A stretch of DNA of 64,000 nt from Polytrichum commune (lineage: Eukaryota; Streptophyta; Polytrichopsida; Polytrichales; Polytrichaceae): positions 20,509,501 to 20,573,500 of the forward strand of contig OX485805.1 of NCBI GenBank assembly GCA_950295325.1, given 5' to 3'. Both the position numbers and the translations under genes were made by a program. Positions 1 to 12,166 of the stretch are shown here, piece by piece. Below the pieces are notes generated by a model. It was given only the letters and a program-made list of their open reading frames with translations, was not told the DNA's origin and ran no database searches. Positions within the stretch are counted from its first letter, which is position 1. Every line of letters starts with the position of its first letter.

Positions 1-1026
1 AACTTTTACATGCCCGCCCGACTTCGAAAAAATCATTGCCCCTTGCATTCTTGAAGGCCACTTATTCACAAATCCCATATTGAGTGCACTTCACCTTCAA
101 GATCTAAAATACACTATATATGTTCACTTTCATTAAGTAAATAAGCAATTGACCGGGATACTTTTTGAAGTGAAGCAATCAATAAAGCATGTAATTAACT
201 TGGAAGTCCAAAATATAACAAAACCTTCATAAGCATTGAGGTTATAATTGTTGTGACTTACCATTGAAAGGATCTTTGTCATTCTAAAATGGAACTAAAA
301 TTGTTTTTTCTTTTTAGTATCATGTTTTGTCAACAAAACAGTGCCCTGATACATCAGTGCTTGGGAGTGATTCCCGGGACTGCTAAGGTTCAAACAGGCA
401 TAACTGCGTCAATACTTGTCTGAATGGGGCAAGTGAGGAGTCCATCGGCATCTACGTGAAGCGTAGATGAAGATGGAGTGGTTACTTGTTACCATGAGAC
501 ATCATACAAGGAAGTTATGATGGTTTGAAGCTGCTGGGGGCTTCTAGGCCCAACGGCTAAGGGAAAATGTCTACTTTGGCCCCAACTCTTGGTAGAGAGA
601 CAAGAGGTGTCTTGAGGTTGGGGTAGGGGCCCCGCGTAGAGTCCTAGAGGCTTATATGGGTGAGGTGGTGTGGCCTCACCCACCTGAGGTTGAACGGCAC
701 GGCCTCCATGGGCATTGGCCCAATCTGAGGCCATAGTTGCCTAATATGGTTCGGGTTGTTGTAGTGTTGCTCCGGCAATGTGATGATCAACATAAGATTG
801 GACTTCCATGGATGGAAGTCCACATCTAAGGATTGGTTACCGATTAAGGGGGTGAGTCCCGAAAGCAAAGTAGGAGGGTTGGTTCCCCTCTTATGAATTA
901 CAAGGTCCGGGGTAGGAGGAGCTAACCATTAGCATGGCGGAATGCGAAGGGTTAGCGCTCGTAACCTTTGCTAGAATTGAAAATTGGCAAGATTGTTAAG
1001 GGGGCTAGCAAGGGTTGCGGCACCTC
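1..1026 (+). repeat. Probable LTR/leader region upstream of Gypsy remnant
   Basis: No gene is visible here. The stretch lies directly upstream of a plant-type primer-binding site at 1027-1036, so its right-hand part is probably the 5' LTR and leader of the Ty3/Gypsy remnant that follows. I could not find a clean TG...CA pair or a second LTR copy, so the boundaries are not set. Short open frames in both strands look like chance frames in a repeat. Confidence 0.4.
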
Positions 1027-1036
1027 GTATCAGAGC
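1027..1036 (+). other. LTR-retrotransposon primer-binding site
   Basis: GTATCAGAGC matches the core of TGGTATCAGAGC, the plant retroelement site complementary to the 3' end of initiator-Met tRNA. The first two bases of the long form differ. It sits just before the first Gypsy-like coding traces. Confidence 0.6.
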
Positions 1037-2960
1037 AAGGTTCCAATATTTGAGCTAGCAGTTTGAGGGAGACATGGCTATAAAAAATGCGGGTTATGAT
1101 GGTGAGCCCTTGGTTTCCAATAGGTTGTGAAGCTCAAATTGGAACAAGGTACATGTGCAAATGGAGTTTGACTATACCATTGGTTTTAATGACAATGGTG
1201 GGCATGAGGGCTGATTCGATAAAGAAAATGAAGGAGTTCTTTGAAAGGGCTCCCGCAAACCTCGAAATGTATTCAGGGGCTAAAATACCGAATGCACCCG
1301 AAAGCTTGGAAGGTGGTAATGTTGGATTGAAATTCCAATTCAAAATGCTTAGAATGTGGTGATGTTGGAATTGGTGCAAATGAGGCACCCGGGCCCTCTT
1401 AAGGCCTATGTGTGCTATTCAAACACACATATGAAGGATACACCTAAAATGGACGAGCTTTGTAAGAAATGCATCATTTTAGGTGGGGTTTCAAAAGCAG
1501 GTGGTGAATACTATGATCGAATCTTCCAAAATTTATTGAGGTCATGGCGGGGATCATTGCGAGAGCATTGAAGCGGATGGTCCCGAAGAAAGAAAAAAAG
1601 TTGGCTTCGCGGACCAAGCCAAATCTTGTTGTTGCCGTGGACCGAATGTTAGACGATGGCTTTGTGACCAAGGCTAGTAGCCTTAAGCCAAGGCCAAGTC
1701 TTTTGTATATCATGGTCCGAATCAATGAAAAAAATGTCTCATGTGTTGACAAAGAGGCAAGGCATTCCTTCATGAGCCCAAAGCTCACAAGGGAGTTGGG
1801 GCTTGCGGACCGGTAAAGCGGGCAAGCCCACCAAAGTGCGGTTTGTAAAGGGCGACCGCATGAGGCAAAGGATGCAGCGATGCATGTAACCTTTCAATGT
1901 AGGACATTGGATTTTTGACAAGATTTCATACTATGTGAAATAAATGAGGTGCATGTCATTGTTAACGTCACCTTCTTTGGAACTCACATGATAGATGTGA
2001 GGCGCAAGCCAGTGAGCTTGCGGTGCATTTGTGATGTGCCATGATGGCAGAGAATTGAACTACAAATTGACAAGGACTCCTATGGTAGGAGGAACCAAGT
2101 CGAATTTGGTCTTAATGGACCAAATGAATAAACGGAAAAACATAATGATAATGGTCGTGGTTCAATTGGAACAACTCCAAGGATACAATGATGTATTCAC
2201 CGATGTGTTGCTCAAAATGTTACCGCCAAGGAGTAAAAAACAACTTTGCTCAACGAGAGATTGAGTTCTTGAAGTATGTGGTGACAAATGAAGTTGGTGG
2301 ACGAATATGAAGAATGTCAAGGCAATCCAATAGGATAATTGGCCCTTGACTCAAAAAGGCTTAGGTCATTGGATGGCCTAGCCAACTACTACCACCACAT
2401 CATTCGAGATTTTTCTAAGGTTGGTAGGACCTTACTCAACTTGCTGAAAAATGGCTATCCCAAGAGTGGGATGAGCCTTGTCACCAAGCCTTTGGAGAGC
2501 TCAAAAGCAAGTTCTCTTCACAAGATGTGGTCAAATTTCCGAGTTTTCAAAAGCATTTTGAGGTGCATATAAAGGCGAGGGACTTATTCATTGGCGGATG
2601 TTGATGCAAGATGCATGATCATTGCATATAAGAGTATTAAGCTCGATGGTTGTCGAACCTTGTCCGGCTTGAGGAAGAAATGGCTATCCCAAGAGTGGGA
2701 TTAGCCTTGCCACCAAGCCTTTGGGGAGCCTAAGAGCAAGTTGTCTTCGCCGCCCGTGCTCAAGTTTGCGGAGTTTGCCAAACCTTTTGAGGTGCATACG
2801 GGGGTGAGTGACTTTGCCATTGGCGGATGTTGATCCAAGATGGATGACCATTGCATATGAGAGCATTAAGCTCAATGGTTGTTGAACCTTGTCCAGCTTG
2901 TGCAAGAAATGGCTATCCAAAGAATCTTTGTTGCAGATTAATAGGTGGCCACTGCCTCGA
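1037..2960 (+). mobile_element. Decayed Ty3/Gypsy retrotransposon (gag-pol remnant)
   Basis: Coding traces appear in Gypsy order but are broken by stops and frameshifts. At about 1710-1810 the frame reads DKEARHSFMSPKLTRELGL. This resembles the retroviral-type aspartic protease segment, but the catalytic DTG is lost (DKE here). At 2339-2480 GLANYYHHIIRDFSK resembles the polymerase segment GLANYYRRFIRDFSK between RT and RNase H. It is followed by traces of a KPFEVHTDASDFAIGG-like RNase H start. That last part occurs twice, at about 2450-2665 and 2683-2900, as a diverged tandem copy. Most of RT and all of integrase are missing. The element is dead. The family call rests on these motifs only. 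Confidence 0.65.
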
Positions 2961-3189
2961 ACCATAAATCAAGAAGATGGTGGATCTGAAGACCAAGATA
3001 GATAGTGGTCTTGTCAAGAAGTTTTATGTCAAAATGTTGGATTAACAATTTCTCAGTTGTGAGGCCAAACCCACCACCCTTAAGCGTCCTAGTCCGGGTG
3101 GTGGTTTTGAAAATCACATGTGTCATACCAAAACTCGCGGTAACATGGAATGTAACTCCCATCTCAATGAACTCCCAACTTACTTAGAA

Positions 3190-3369
3190 TCATGATGTTT
3201 TATTGATGTTAGCCTCTTGAATAGGTAGAGCATTGGCCTTCTCAAGGGTCCACCCCGCGGCCTTGGCTACACATGCCCTTAGTGATATCCCTCTTGAGAC
3301 CTTGACATTAGCCAAGACCTTCTCATTAGTGATCTTAGCCTCCGTGAGGCTATGGCTTGTCAACTCCAT
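3190..3369 (-). CDS. Small unrecognised ORF (59 aa), possibly retroelement-derived
   Basis: An ATG-to-TGA frame on the minus strand encodes a 59-residue, Lys/Ala-rich, probably helical peptide (MELTSHSLTEAKITNEK...). I do not recognise it. It lies next to Gypsy and Copia remnants and could be a gag fragment or a chance frame. There is no promoter or splice evidence. Confidence 0.15.
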   Translation of the reverse strand: MELTSHSLTEAKITNEKVLANVKVSRGISLRACVAKAAGWTLEKANALPIQEANINKTS

Positions 3370-3800
3370 GTGACAATTAAATTTCTAATACCTTAATCCG
3401 CAATCGTCACCCAAGGCCGTCCTCTTTGTGGGGAACCACACAACTCACCCTGGTGCTTTACATCAATTTTAGCACATCAATTTATTCCATGATAAGGATA
3501 CAAGTGTTAAAAAATACTTCTCTCTCTTATCACTATCTTAGCATCCCTCTATTGCAAGTCACTTCTAAATTCATTCACAAGTTCACTCCCTAACGTCAAC
3601 AACCTCCAACTTAAGGGGTTCCTAATTGTAACTCCAATGCTAACCCCGCTAACTTCCTAAATTCTACCTAGCTACCCCCCTTAACTCATAACCCGCCAGC
3701 TCCTACCTAAGCCCTAATTCAAATGGCTCCCACTCCTTATTGCGGTTGCTACCCAACAACCGGCTGCAGTGACCGGGACTGCTCAACCCCAGTCCGGTGG
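3370..3800. other. Intergenic stretch without recognisable gene
   Basis: C/T- and A-rich sequence between the Gypsy remnant and the minisatellite. I see no coding or RNA gene. Confidence 0.5.
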
Positions 3801-4094
3801 CTGGCTAAGCCTTCAACCCAGCTGCAGTCTCGTCCAGGGGCTGGCTAAGCCTTCAACCCAACTGCAGTCTCGTCCAGGGGTTGGCTAAGCCTTCGGCCCA
3901 GCTGCCGTTTAGTCCAGGGCTTGCTAAGCCTTCAATCCAGCTGCAGTCCCGTCCAAGGGTTGGCTAAGCCTTCGGCCCAGTTGCCGTTTTAGTCCAGGGG
4001 CTGGCTAAGCCTTCAATCCAGCTGCAGTCTCGTCCAGGGGTTGGCTAAGCCTTCGGCCCAGCTGCCGTTTTAGTCCAGGGGCTGGCTAAGCCTT
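3801..4094. repeat. Minisatellite, about 40-bp unit, roughly 7.3 copies
   Basis: Each unit starts with CTGGCTAAGCCTTC or TTGGCTAAGCCTTC and ends with GTCCAGGGG. Two subtypes are present, one with CAACCCAGCTGCAGTC and one with CGGCCCAGCTGCCGTT. They alternate over much of the array, giving a higher-order period near 80 bp. The last unit breaks off after GGCTAAGCCTTG. Confidence 0.95.
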
Positions 4095-4255
4095 GCATGT
4101 GAATACTCAACTTAGCTAAACCACCATAAAACCATAAACACCATTCAAACTAAACTAAAACAAACTAGATTAAACTATAAGCCTAAACAACTAAGGACTA
4201 ACAATCAAATGACTAACGTTCCTTTAGGTATCACCCACAACCCACACACACACCT

Positions 4256-4400
4256 CTACACACAAGAGAGGGAAGGGGTGAGAGTGAAAAGACAAAGAGA
4301 GAGAGAGAGCATTGAGAGAGAGGAAGATTTCGAAGAAGAGAGAAGAAAAGGTAAAGAGAGGGAACTTAAGGAGAAGAGAGGATAAGGGAGGAAGAGGAGA
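4256..4400. repeat. GA-rich low-complexity tract
   Basis: Purine-rich run of GAGAGA and GAAGAG units. It creates an open frame on the opposite strand that is Leu/Ser/Pro-rich and has no family resemblance. Confidence 0.8.
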
Positions 4401-4727
4401 GAAAGGGCATCCAATCACAACCCCTTAAACCTTCTCCCCCTTAGTAGGACCTTATCCTCTCCGCTAACCCTTCAATCCCTAAACCAACAAGAACACGTTC
4501 TAATTCAAACAATTAAATCAAAGACACTTCCCCTTGCCTCATCAACCACTACTCCTCTAATCAAAACACTCCCTAATGTCACTAAGCTTCTAATTCACCA
4601 CACAAAATGGCTTAAGGCCTAAACATAAATCCACACCAAGCCTCACTCTTTTTATACTTTTGATTGTTTCAATAACACTCCAATTGCAATTCTAATTAAA
4701 TTCTAAACATAAAACAAATATGAGCAC
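4401..4727. other. Intergenic stretch, possible Copia 3' region
   Basis: No gene seen. It lies just downstream (minus-strand sense) of the Copia RT remnant, where a 3' end or LTR would be expected, but I could not match it to a 5' LTR. Confidence 0.3.
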
Positions 4728-7700
4728 TCATTTTGGGCTCATATCAGTATATTGGCAAATGTCAAATGTGCCAATAATATTAAGATCATCAATATAAACC
4801 GCTACAATAACAAATCCAACAAAGATAGAATAAGTAAAAATGCAGGGGAGGGTAGGGTTATGTGGGAAACCTTTAGCAATTAAGAAATTACACATGTGGT
4901 GATACCATGTATGACCAACATGTTTAAGGCCATATAATGCCTTAAATATCTTAAGGCCAGTGTACATACTAGGAGTAGGAGATGGAGTATGGGGGAAAAA
5001 AAACCAGGTGGGGGTGAAAGAATGAGGATGGTATCCAAAATATCATGTAGATAGGCGATGACAACATCAAGTAAGTATATATGAAGGGACAATTGGACTG
5101 TAAAGGCAAGAAAAAATCGGAAGGATACTATATCCATAACTGGAGGGTAAGTATGATAAAAATCAACCCCTGATATTTGACAAAAACCTTGTACTATCAA
5201 TCGTACCTTATAACGAGTGACATTGCCTCGTGCATCAATCTTACAGGTGAAAATAAGCTTATAACCAATCGATGGCTTCTATAAATCTGTAAAAATAAAT
5301 CCAAACACTTTGTGCTTACGTAAGGATGCATAATCTGCCTCGAAAGTAGTCTGCCACTTAGGCCAATCCAAACGGGATTGGGCTTTAGCCAAAGAGGTGG
5401 GATCATAATCAAGTGTATCAAAGGTAAACGATGCATAGGGTTTTGGATTCTTCCAACGAGTAGTAAATGCGGGTGCGCATCGTTTCTGGGATAAAATATT
5501 TCCCATTTTAGAAAGAGAGTTTCTAACAATACGAGAGCCTAATGAGAAACCATCAGGAATATTTTCTATCATGGTTTTGAGGTGAAATAGCTTTGCTACT
5601 TCAGTGTTTGGGAGGAATGTAAGGGGGTCTAGATTAAGGGTCAAGGTCTCCGGGGCGGTAAATATAAGGGGTAGAGGGGATGAACATGATGATATACGCG
5701 GGAAAATGGTCTCTATAAACTTACAATTTGCAAATCTAGCCTTAAGAAAGACTCTGGTTGAAAGAACAAACTAGCATACAATGGAAAGATAATCAAATCC
5801 AATGTATATGCTTTATTGGCGGTGAGGACAGATTGTATGTCTTTTAGGTTAGGGTATAGATACCCAGATCTGACATCCAAAAATACGACTATGGAATACA
5901 TCTGGGGTTCGGCCAAAAAAAAGTTCATGTGGGATTTGAACATTTAGTACGGTTGGACGTAACCTAAATAATGCGGTTGCATGTAAAATAACATGACCCA
6001 AAAGAGATGAAGGAAGATTAGTATGGAGAAGAAGAGGCCTAGTGACAAGCTGAATTTTTTTATGAAAACCTCAGCTAGTCCGTTCTAAGAGTGCTTATAA
6101 AAAACATAATATGTCAAGGAAATTCATGTGGCGGTACAATAATCCTTAAAAAAATAAGATCTAAATTTTTGGACATTATTCATACGTAGGTATTTAATAT
6201 GATAATCTAAAAAATGGCTATGGTATTGTAATAAGATAGCAAAAAATTTAGGAAAGACCATATTCCGGGTAGAGAATAATGATATTTCAAGATAACTTCA
6301 TGAGGCGTCGATCAACACGAAATAATAACGAAAAACCCCGAAGGAAATTAATGAGACCACAAATGTCATCATGAAGATGATGGAGGGTTGGGGTGTTTTA
6401 GTAAAAAATTACCATCTGGATGGTCTTTTGATAAGCTTACCTTGAATACAAGCAATACAATCATGAATTTTAAAGGCATATGAAGTATTCAGATTATGGC
6501 CCGTTGTAAGGGATAGCATTCGGCGAAAGACTATTATATCTAGATGTCTCAACCTTTTGTGTTATAAATGAGGTTTGCTAGTTGTATCAACGAATACATT
6601 TGTCTCTAGGTTGCACCTTCTAGCTTCAGGGCCCTGTGCCCAAGATGCTAAATACATTTTTTTCATATCTGTTAGTGAGATGGGATTAATTGTTATTTGT
6701 TTGATAACAATTTGGTATAGGCTATCGTCTTCCGCATGTGTGGTGAGAAGAAACTTCTGCCCTTGTTTGAGTTCTAGGACCTCTTCATTATTTTTCGGCG
6801 CAGTAAAAACATGAATTTCATTTACTTATAAATCTTAGTAGCTTATCAAGTTACAAGGAATATCCGGCGCATACATTGCTTTGTTACACACAAAGGGGGA
6901 ATCCCCCGGGCAGAATTATTGTTGTCCGACCCTCCAAAAATTTGATATTTTGGCTTCCGGCCATTGTAATAATTTTACAATATTGCTAGGATATCTGCCC
7001 AGTTGGAAAATTGAAGAACTTGGGATTTGTGAATATAGTACGGGTATATGCGTTGTTTAGGAGAACTGCATACGGATTTGGTGTGTTATGACCACTAAAA
7101 ATCATGTAGTTTTTGACATCCGGGTTGGAAATTGAATGGATGTCAAAATTGTAATTTTCCCTAAACTGGTTGCGGAACTTCTGCAATTCATTATACATTT
7201 TTACGATGTAAGGTGAAGCGCAACATTCTCTAGCAAAATGACCCTTTCTTTCGCATTTGTGGCAAATACGTTTTACTGACTTGGGTAAGGAGGGCTTAGG
7301 CTTATGGGGCGTCACCCGTGCCACATACTTGGGAGGCTTGAAAGGAGGTCTTTGAAAAGAGCCGCGTAGAGGAGTCGTGATGCTTTAGCAGCATGCACCT
7401 CAGGTAATGTAGGTGCACTCCTCGAGTTGGGGGCGACCCAACATTCTTGAGCAACAACTGTTGATGTTTCTTAGCAAGGAGGAGATGAGACATGAGATGT
7501 GAGTGCTTGTTGAATTTCATGTTTCTATATTGTTGAGACACTTAAGCTGTAGCTGGGGGAAGGTAGATAATGTCTTCTCAATGAGTTCAGATTCGGTGAT
7601 GGTTTCTCTGCAAAGTTGAAGTTGAGCTGTGATGTGATGAAGTCCGGAGTTGAAGGAAACAAAATCAGAGAAATCCAGCACCCTGGAATTAATCCAGTCG

Positions 7701-8030
7701 TTGCGGACTTGAGGCAAAAAAATTTTTTGCTGATGATGAATACGTGCATGCAGTGGACTTCAAATGTCAGTTGGGTCATCGACCTAGATGTACTGCAATC
7801 GGTGTGCGGGATCAAGATGTCGGCGCAAAATCAGTAGAGCTTGCCATTTACATACATGTGGAAGGTCAGCAGTTTCCTCAACACTCAAGTTATTGCCAAG
7901 CCTTTAGCGGAGATGACGGTCTTGGCATCATTTAGCCATTCTAGAAAATGAGAACCATCAAAATTTAGAGCAGTAAAGATTAAAGGTTGAAGGCGAGATT
8001 CGAGAGAAGAACTTTGTGTAGCCATTACTA
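4728..8030 (-). mobile_element. Decayed Ty1/Copia retrotransposon (gag-integrase-RT remnant)
   Basis: Reading on the minus strand from 8.02 kb downward, the Copia order is seen. A gag start (MATQSSSLESRLQPLIF) lies near 8020, with broken gag frames to about 7520. A CCHC zinc knuckle lies at 7223-7264. A GAG-pre-integrase-like piece (FKIHDCIACIQGKL) is near 6430-6480, and integrase C-terminal traces (FLAEPQMYSIVVF region) are near 5880-5940. The RT follows: a GFCQISGVDFYHTYPPVMD segment at about 5130-5190, then KALYGLKHVGHTWYHH and VAVYIDDLNIIGT at about 4750-4950. The YIDD box is the RT catalytic core. Several frameshifts and stops split the polyprotein into at least eight frames, so it is not functional. 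RNase H is absent. LTRs were not identified. Confidence 0.85.
7223..7264 (-). other. CCHC zinc knuckle of Copia gag
   Basis: Spacing is C-x2-C-x4-H-x4-C (CHKCERKGHFAREC), the retroelement nucleocapsid motif that binds RNA. All four ligands are intact although the surrounding gag is broken. Confidence 0.9.
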
Positions 8031-9000
8031 CTTGACTATCCAGATTTTGTGATATTCGGTGTGATGCCACATGAGAGAGGAATTTTTTGATGTATGTAGA
8101 AAGTCGGATCAGATGCAAGGTGCATTATAAAAAGAAATATAACTATATCAGAAAATAGATTCGGCTGTAGCTAAACAACTGTGTGTTTACCATATACAGA
8201 TACTATATTACTACAGTGACTAAAATGTAGACAGATTTGTATAAAGGGACCTTTGACGTTGGATGACAAGGACTTCGGCATCGGACAACAATCTCTCTAA
8301 AGGTTTGTCGAATTATGTTAGGACTCAAACATTCTGATGTAAGCTGCCATAGAGCTACCTGAAACTGTAAATTCAAACTATCTAAGATCTGTCCGAGAGT
8401 ATAAGAACTCAAAATGGTAGGACTCAAACACACTCAAACACACTCAAACAGATTTAAACATATTCAAGCAGATTCAAACTATCTTCAAGCAGACTGAATC
8501 TATCTAAGAGCTGTCTCATCAAGACTCAAACAAGACAAATTCAATCAGACTTAAGCATAGTCGATTAGGCTTCAGTGGACTTAATCAGATTCAAGTAGAT
8601 TCAAGTTGTTTCAAGTAAAATCGAGCAGATTCAAGCTATCATACTATCAGATTATCAGAACTGCAGACTCAAATCGCAAGTTGAAGGAGCGCAAGAGAGC
8701 GAAAGTGCTCATAACGTGTTGTAAAGAAAAGATAGGTAGTACTAAGATAGATGAGAGTAGATAGAATTCTCCATACCCGTGAGAGGTGGGAGGTTCAATT
8801 TATATAAAGTATGGTATGGGCAGTCTTAATGAGTTGACACGTGCTACTACCTATGAGTATCTACTATGAAGGCGCAACCTTCCTTAACCCTGGATCCTCT
8901 CATTAATAATACATCCACCTACCTATTAATGAAGGGGATTTCGAGGTTGTTGTGTTGGCATTCCAATCACACCAGAATCCACAAATTTGGAGTTCACATG
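8031..9000. repeat. Probable Copia leader/LTR with degenerate short repeats
   Basis: Located upstream of the Copia gag start in minus-strand sense. Between about 8404 and 8640 a degenerate 10-11-bp motif recurs (ACTCAAACAC, ATTCAAGCAG). A TATA-like stretch (TTTATATAAAG) is near 8799-8809. LTR ends were not resolved. Confidence 0.35.
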
Positions 9001-10351
9001 CCTCTCAAGTAGAGGTGGTCAAAGTTCATTGATCGGGTGATGGATGTCTCTCATTTTGAACTTGAATGACATCTTTAGGGCATGTTTGCTTTGAGGTGTT
9101 GCCCAAATTGCCAACAGTAGTTGATTTTTTATAATGGGCACCGCCCACAATCAAGAAATTTTGCATTTTTGCTCATATCTTAGTGACCTTTTGTAAGGAT
9201 CGAACTCGTTTTGGAGCATTGTTCTCCTTCATATCAAAGCAAAATCTAACATGACTTGCACCTATTTATTCCTTTAACATATAAGAATCATCGTGCCAAG
9301 TGGGAAGCACGGATGATGATGTTAGATAGAGATCTAGAATAGACTCCTTGTAAGAGATGACTCCTTGGGTCACTAAGGGCGAGCCCTAGGCAATAAAGGG
9401 TTGAGGTATTCAACTTATCAAAAATTTGCACTTGATGAATGAGTAAATTTACAATGCAATCGCAGTTGACATAATCAACTAAACATGAAAGTATGTAGCT
9501 CAAATACAAGTTTATGTGCAATCTAAATAGAACCTTAAAGACACTTAAGAGAGCTTGCCATGTAGGACAAATGATAAATTTTGAACAAATAAATAAAAAC
9601 ACTTTCATGCAGTTATGCAAATAAAAAACCTAGAATCTTCAAAATTATTAAGGTTCTATGAAAGGGGGAACTAAAACATGAAACTAAAAGTAAAGAAGTT
9701 TAAATACATATGCAACCTACAAAAATTTGCAGAGTTGTTTCAAAAGATGACTCTTTTAGTATCCATTGATGTTCAATTGCTAGGTGAGAATTGTCACAAA
9801 ATTAGCCTCATTGCGGGCAAGAGTCATCTATTAGATGAAGATATTGTTCACTTGTTTTGGAACACTTTTTATACGGCCTCATTAAGCATGTAGATCCTAG
9901 ATTAGCCATTATAATTGGCCAAAGTTGGTGCTTCTTAAAGCATTCTTACATCTTTCTTACATCACCACTATGATTGACGAATATGGTGCAATTTTGTACT
10001 TAATGCGACATATGATTATCTAGTCATTTTTAACATAGTCTTACTAACCATTGCACTCACTTGCTAGTGGGTTGATGATGGAAAACAAAGTTCTCATAGT
10101 GACAAATTGAGTAGAAAGCAATGCATGCACCTTTGTCCATGGTTGTCACAAAAATGGATGCCATCTTGTTGCTTACGAAGTAGATGACCACATTTTCAAG
10201 GAAATATTGCAATCGCGTCGGGAGTCCCTTCACAAGAGCATGTAGTTGGTCCTACCTCATAGCCTCCACCAATGGACAAGGATGAGGAACCTCCTCCGGA
10301 GGTTACAAGAAAATATCATTTGAGTAAGTGAGTTTAGCCTCAAATGATTCG

Positions 10352-10383
<32 letters not shown>

Positions 10384-11080
10384 CTTCAATTGTGGTCATT
10401 TCTCAATGTAATACAAACATTTGTGCACAATGTTGGTAGAATGATGAACTTGGTGGCATCCCCTCCGTGGAAGTTGGTGCTTCCTATTTATGTAGAGGGC
10501 GTTGCTACTGCACAAGCTGCAACATCCATGCTTGCACCTCACACGAAGTCCTGCAAATTCGATCCAAATGTAGAAATGCTCTTCCAAACAAAGGCATCAA
10601 AGGACGAGGGGGGGGGGGGGGCAATTAGATAGTTGACAATACCATCCACCATAAGTTTGATTGGATTGAATCGCACTGGATATGACTAGATTGATTGCAT
10701 ATGGCCGGTATGGAACATGAAAGGCATTGGATTTGACATTGTAAATAAAACAGAAAGTTTGAGCGTGTCACTTAGCTTTGTGTGACTTAATTTCTTTCTC
10801 TCTAGTCATTTCTCAAGCTTAAGTTAACTCTAGAATTTAGTGTGCTACATGCTCCATTCTTGGAATGTGATAGCAATTGTGTAGTTCATGTTAAAGTTAG
10901 CAACAACCTTGAAATTCATGATGACCCCTAAATCTCATGCCATTTTTGCAGTTTGTGATCATAGAGAAAATCATTCATTACATTAATTACATTTGTTACA
11001 CCCTGATGTACTTATATCACACATAAAATATGTTACCTATTATGCCAAACTACCACGAGTATAGGATACTAGTGGGTGTA
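9001..11080. other. Long stretch without recognisable gene
   Basis: Several open frames of 60-110 codons occur, for example near 9288-9620 and 9678-9893, but none resembles a known protein or has coding-like structure. It contains an AT microsatellite (10354-10380) and a G homopolymer (about 10609-10621). It is probably old transposon debris. Confidence 0.4.
10354..10380. repeat. (TA)n microsatellite
   Basis: Uninterrupted TA dinucleotide run of 27 bp. Confidence 0.98.
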
Positions 11081-11900
11081 TGTGAGCCCAATATTGTGCC
11101 CACATGTCAACTTAACATCAAAAATGATGAAACCATTAGAATTCATGGTTACGTGAGTAATCAAAAGGATAAGAAAGGAGTGATGTGTTGAAATTTAGAT
11201 ATAGTTGAGTTAGCTTGGATATAGTTAAGTTAAGTGGTTAGGTTTGAGTTTTAAAAGAAAAAAGAAAAGAAAACCAAAAGAAAATGGTAAAGCAGTTTTC
11301 AAGTGTTTAAATAGGGCTTAGAGCTAGTTGGTTTATGGCCAAGATTAGTGTTTGAATTAAGGGGGTCCATGTGCTATTGGATAACTCTCCGAGTTCAAGG
11401 CCAGGAGGCTCTCGGCGGTTCGGGGGAGGAGAGTATGGCAGAGCGGCGGTTGGAGACAAAACAGGGGATGCGGCTATAGGGAGGTCAGCATACCGATTTT
11501 GGCTGGATGGTTGAGGATGGCGGCTCGTTCTCAGGAATGGGGAAGAGATGAGCAGACACAAAGGATGGTTTGGGAGAAGGTGTGGCTAGATTGGGCAATG
11601 TTGTCGCCGCGCTGAATGTGAAGGAAGAGCCGAAGAGGTCGACGAACTGGAGAATCTAATGAATCTGTGGCCGAATGCGGTGAGTCATCCAGCGAGAGAG
11701 GCCAGGTTTCTCAGACCGCCACAAAGGGGGTTGGCGAAAGGCTGCCGAGTGGATTGATTGCACCAGGAGGCGACCGAATTGCAGCAACGCTGAAGGCAAG
11801 AGGCTCACCTACAATGCCGGCACTCAGTAGGTGAAACTGAGGCCCTTGATTCGTGTGAGCCTAAACGTTGGACTCACATGTGTTTTAGGTACTAAGCACT
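11081..11900. repeat. LTR-like fragment starting TGTGAGCCCA
   Basis: The first 30 bp (TGTGAGCCCAATATTGTGCC...) closely resemble the start of the solo LTR at 25761. A G/C-richer, gene-like middle follows, as in that LTR. I could not find the far end or a target-site duplication, so the end coordinate is approximate. Open frames inside it (such as 11307-11561 minus) are probably meaningless. Confidence 0.4.
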
Positions 11901-12166
11901 TATTCGATTAGCCTTGGGGACTTTATTCAAGTAATTAAAAGTGAAAAAGAGTGTTGTTGGTAGTATAGAATTGTGTTAAGATTAAGTTAGAATTAAGGTA
12001 GGATTTCAAGTTAAATAGGGGGTTGGGCTTTTGGTTTATTAAATCTGAAATTAGCTAGGGTGAAATGTGGCAGTGGGCAAGGGGTCACAGGGGGGTTTAA
12101 GAGTTGGAAGTGGTATCCTTGCTGCCCATTTAGGGGTATAACCAGGCGAGGGGATAAACCTCAACC

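Noticed and set aside
11081-12160. Complete solo LTR at 11081 interrupting the 2A element
   Set aside because: The start matches the LTR at 25761, but no matching end or target duplication could be found, so only a fragment is claimed.
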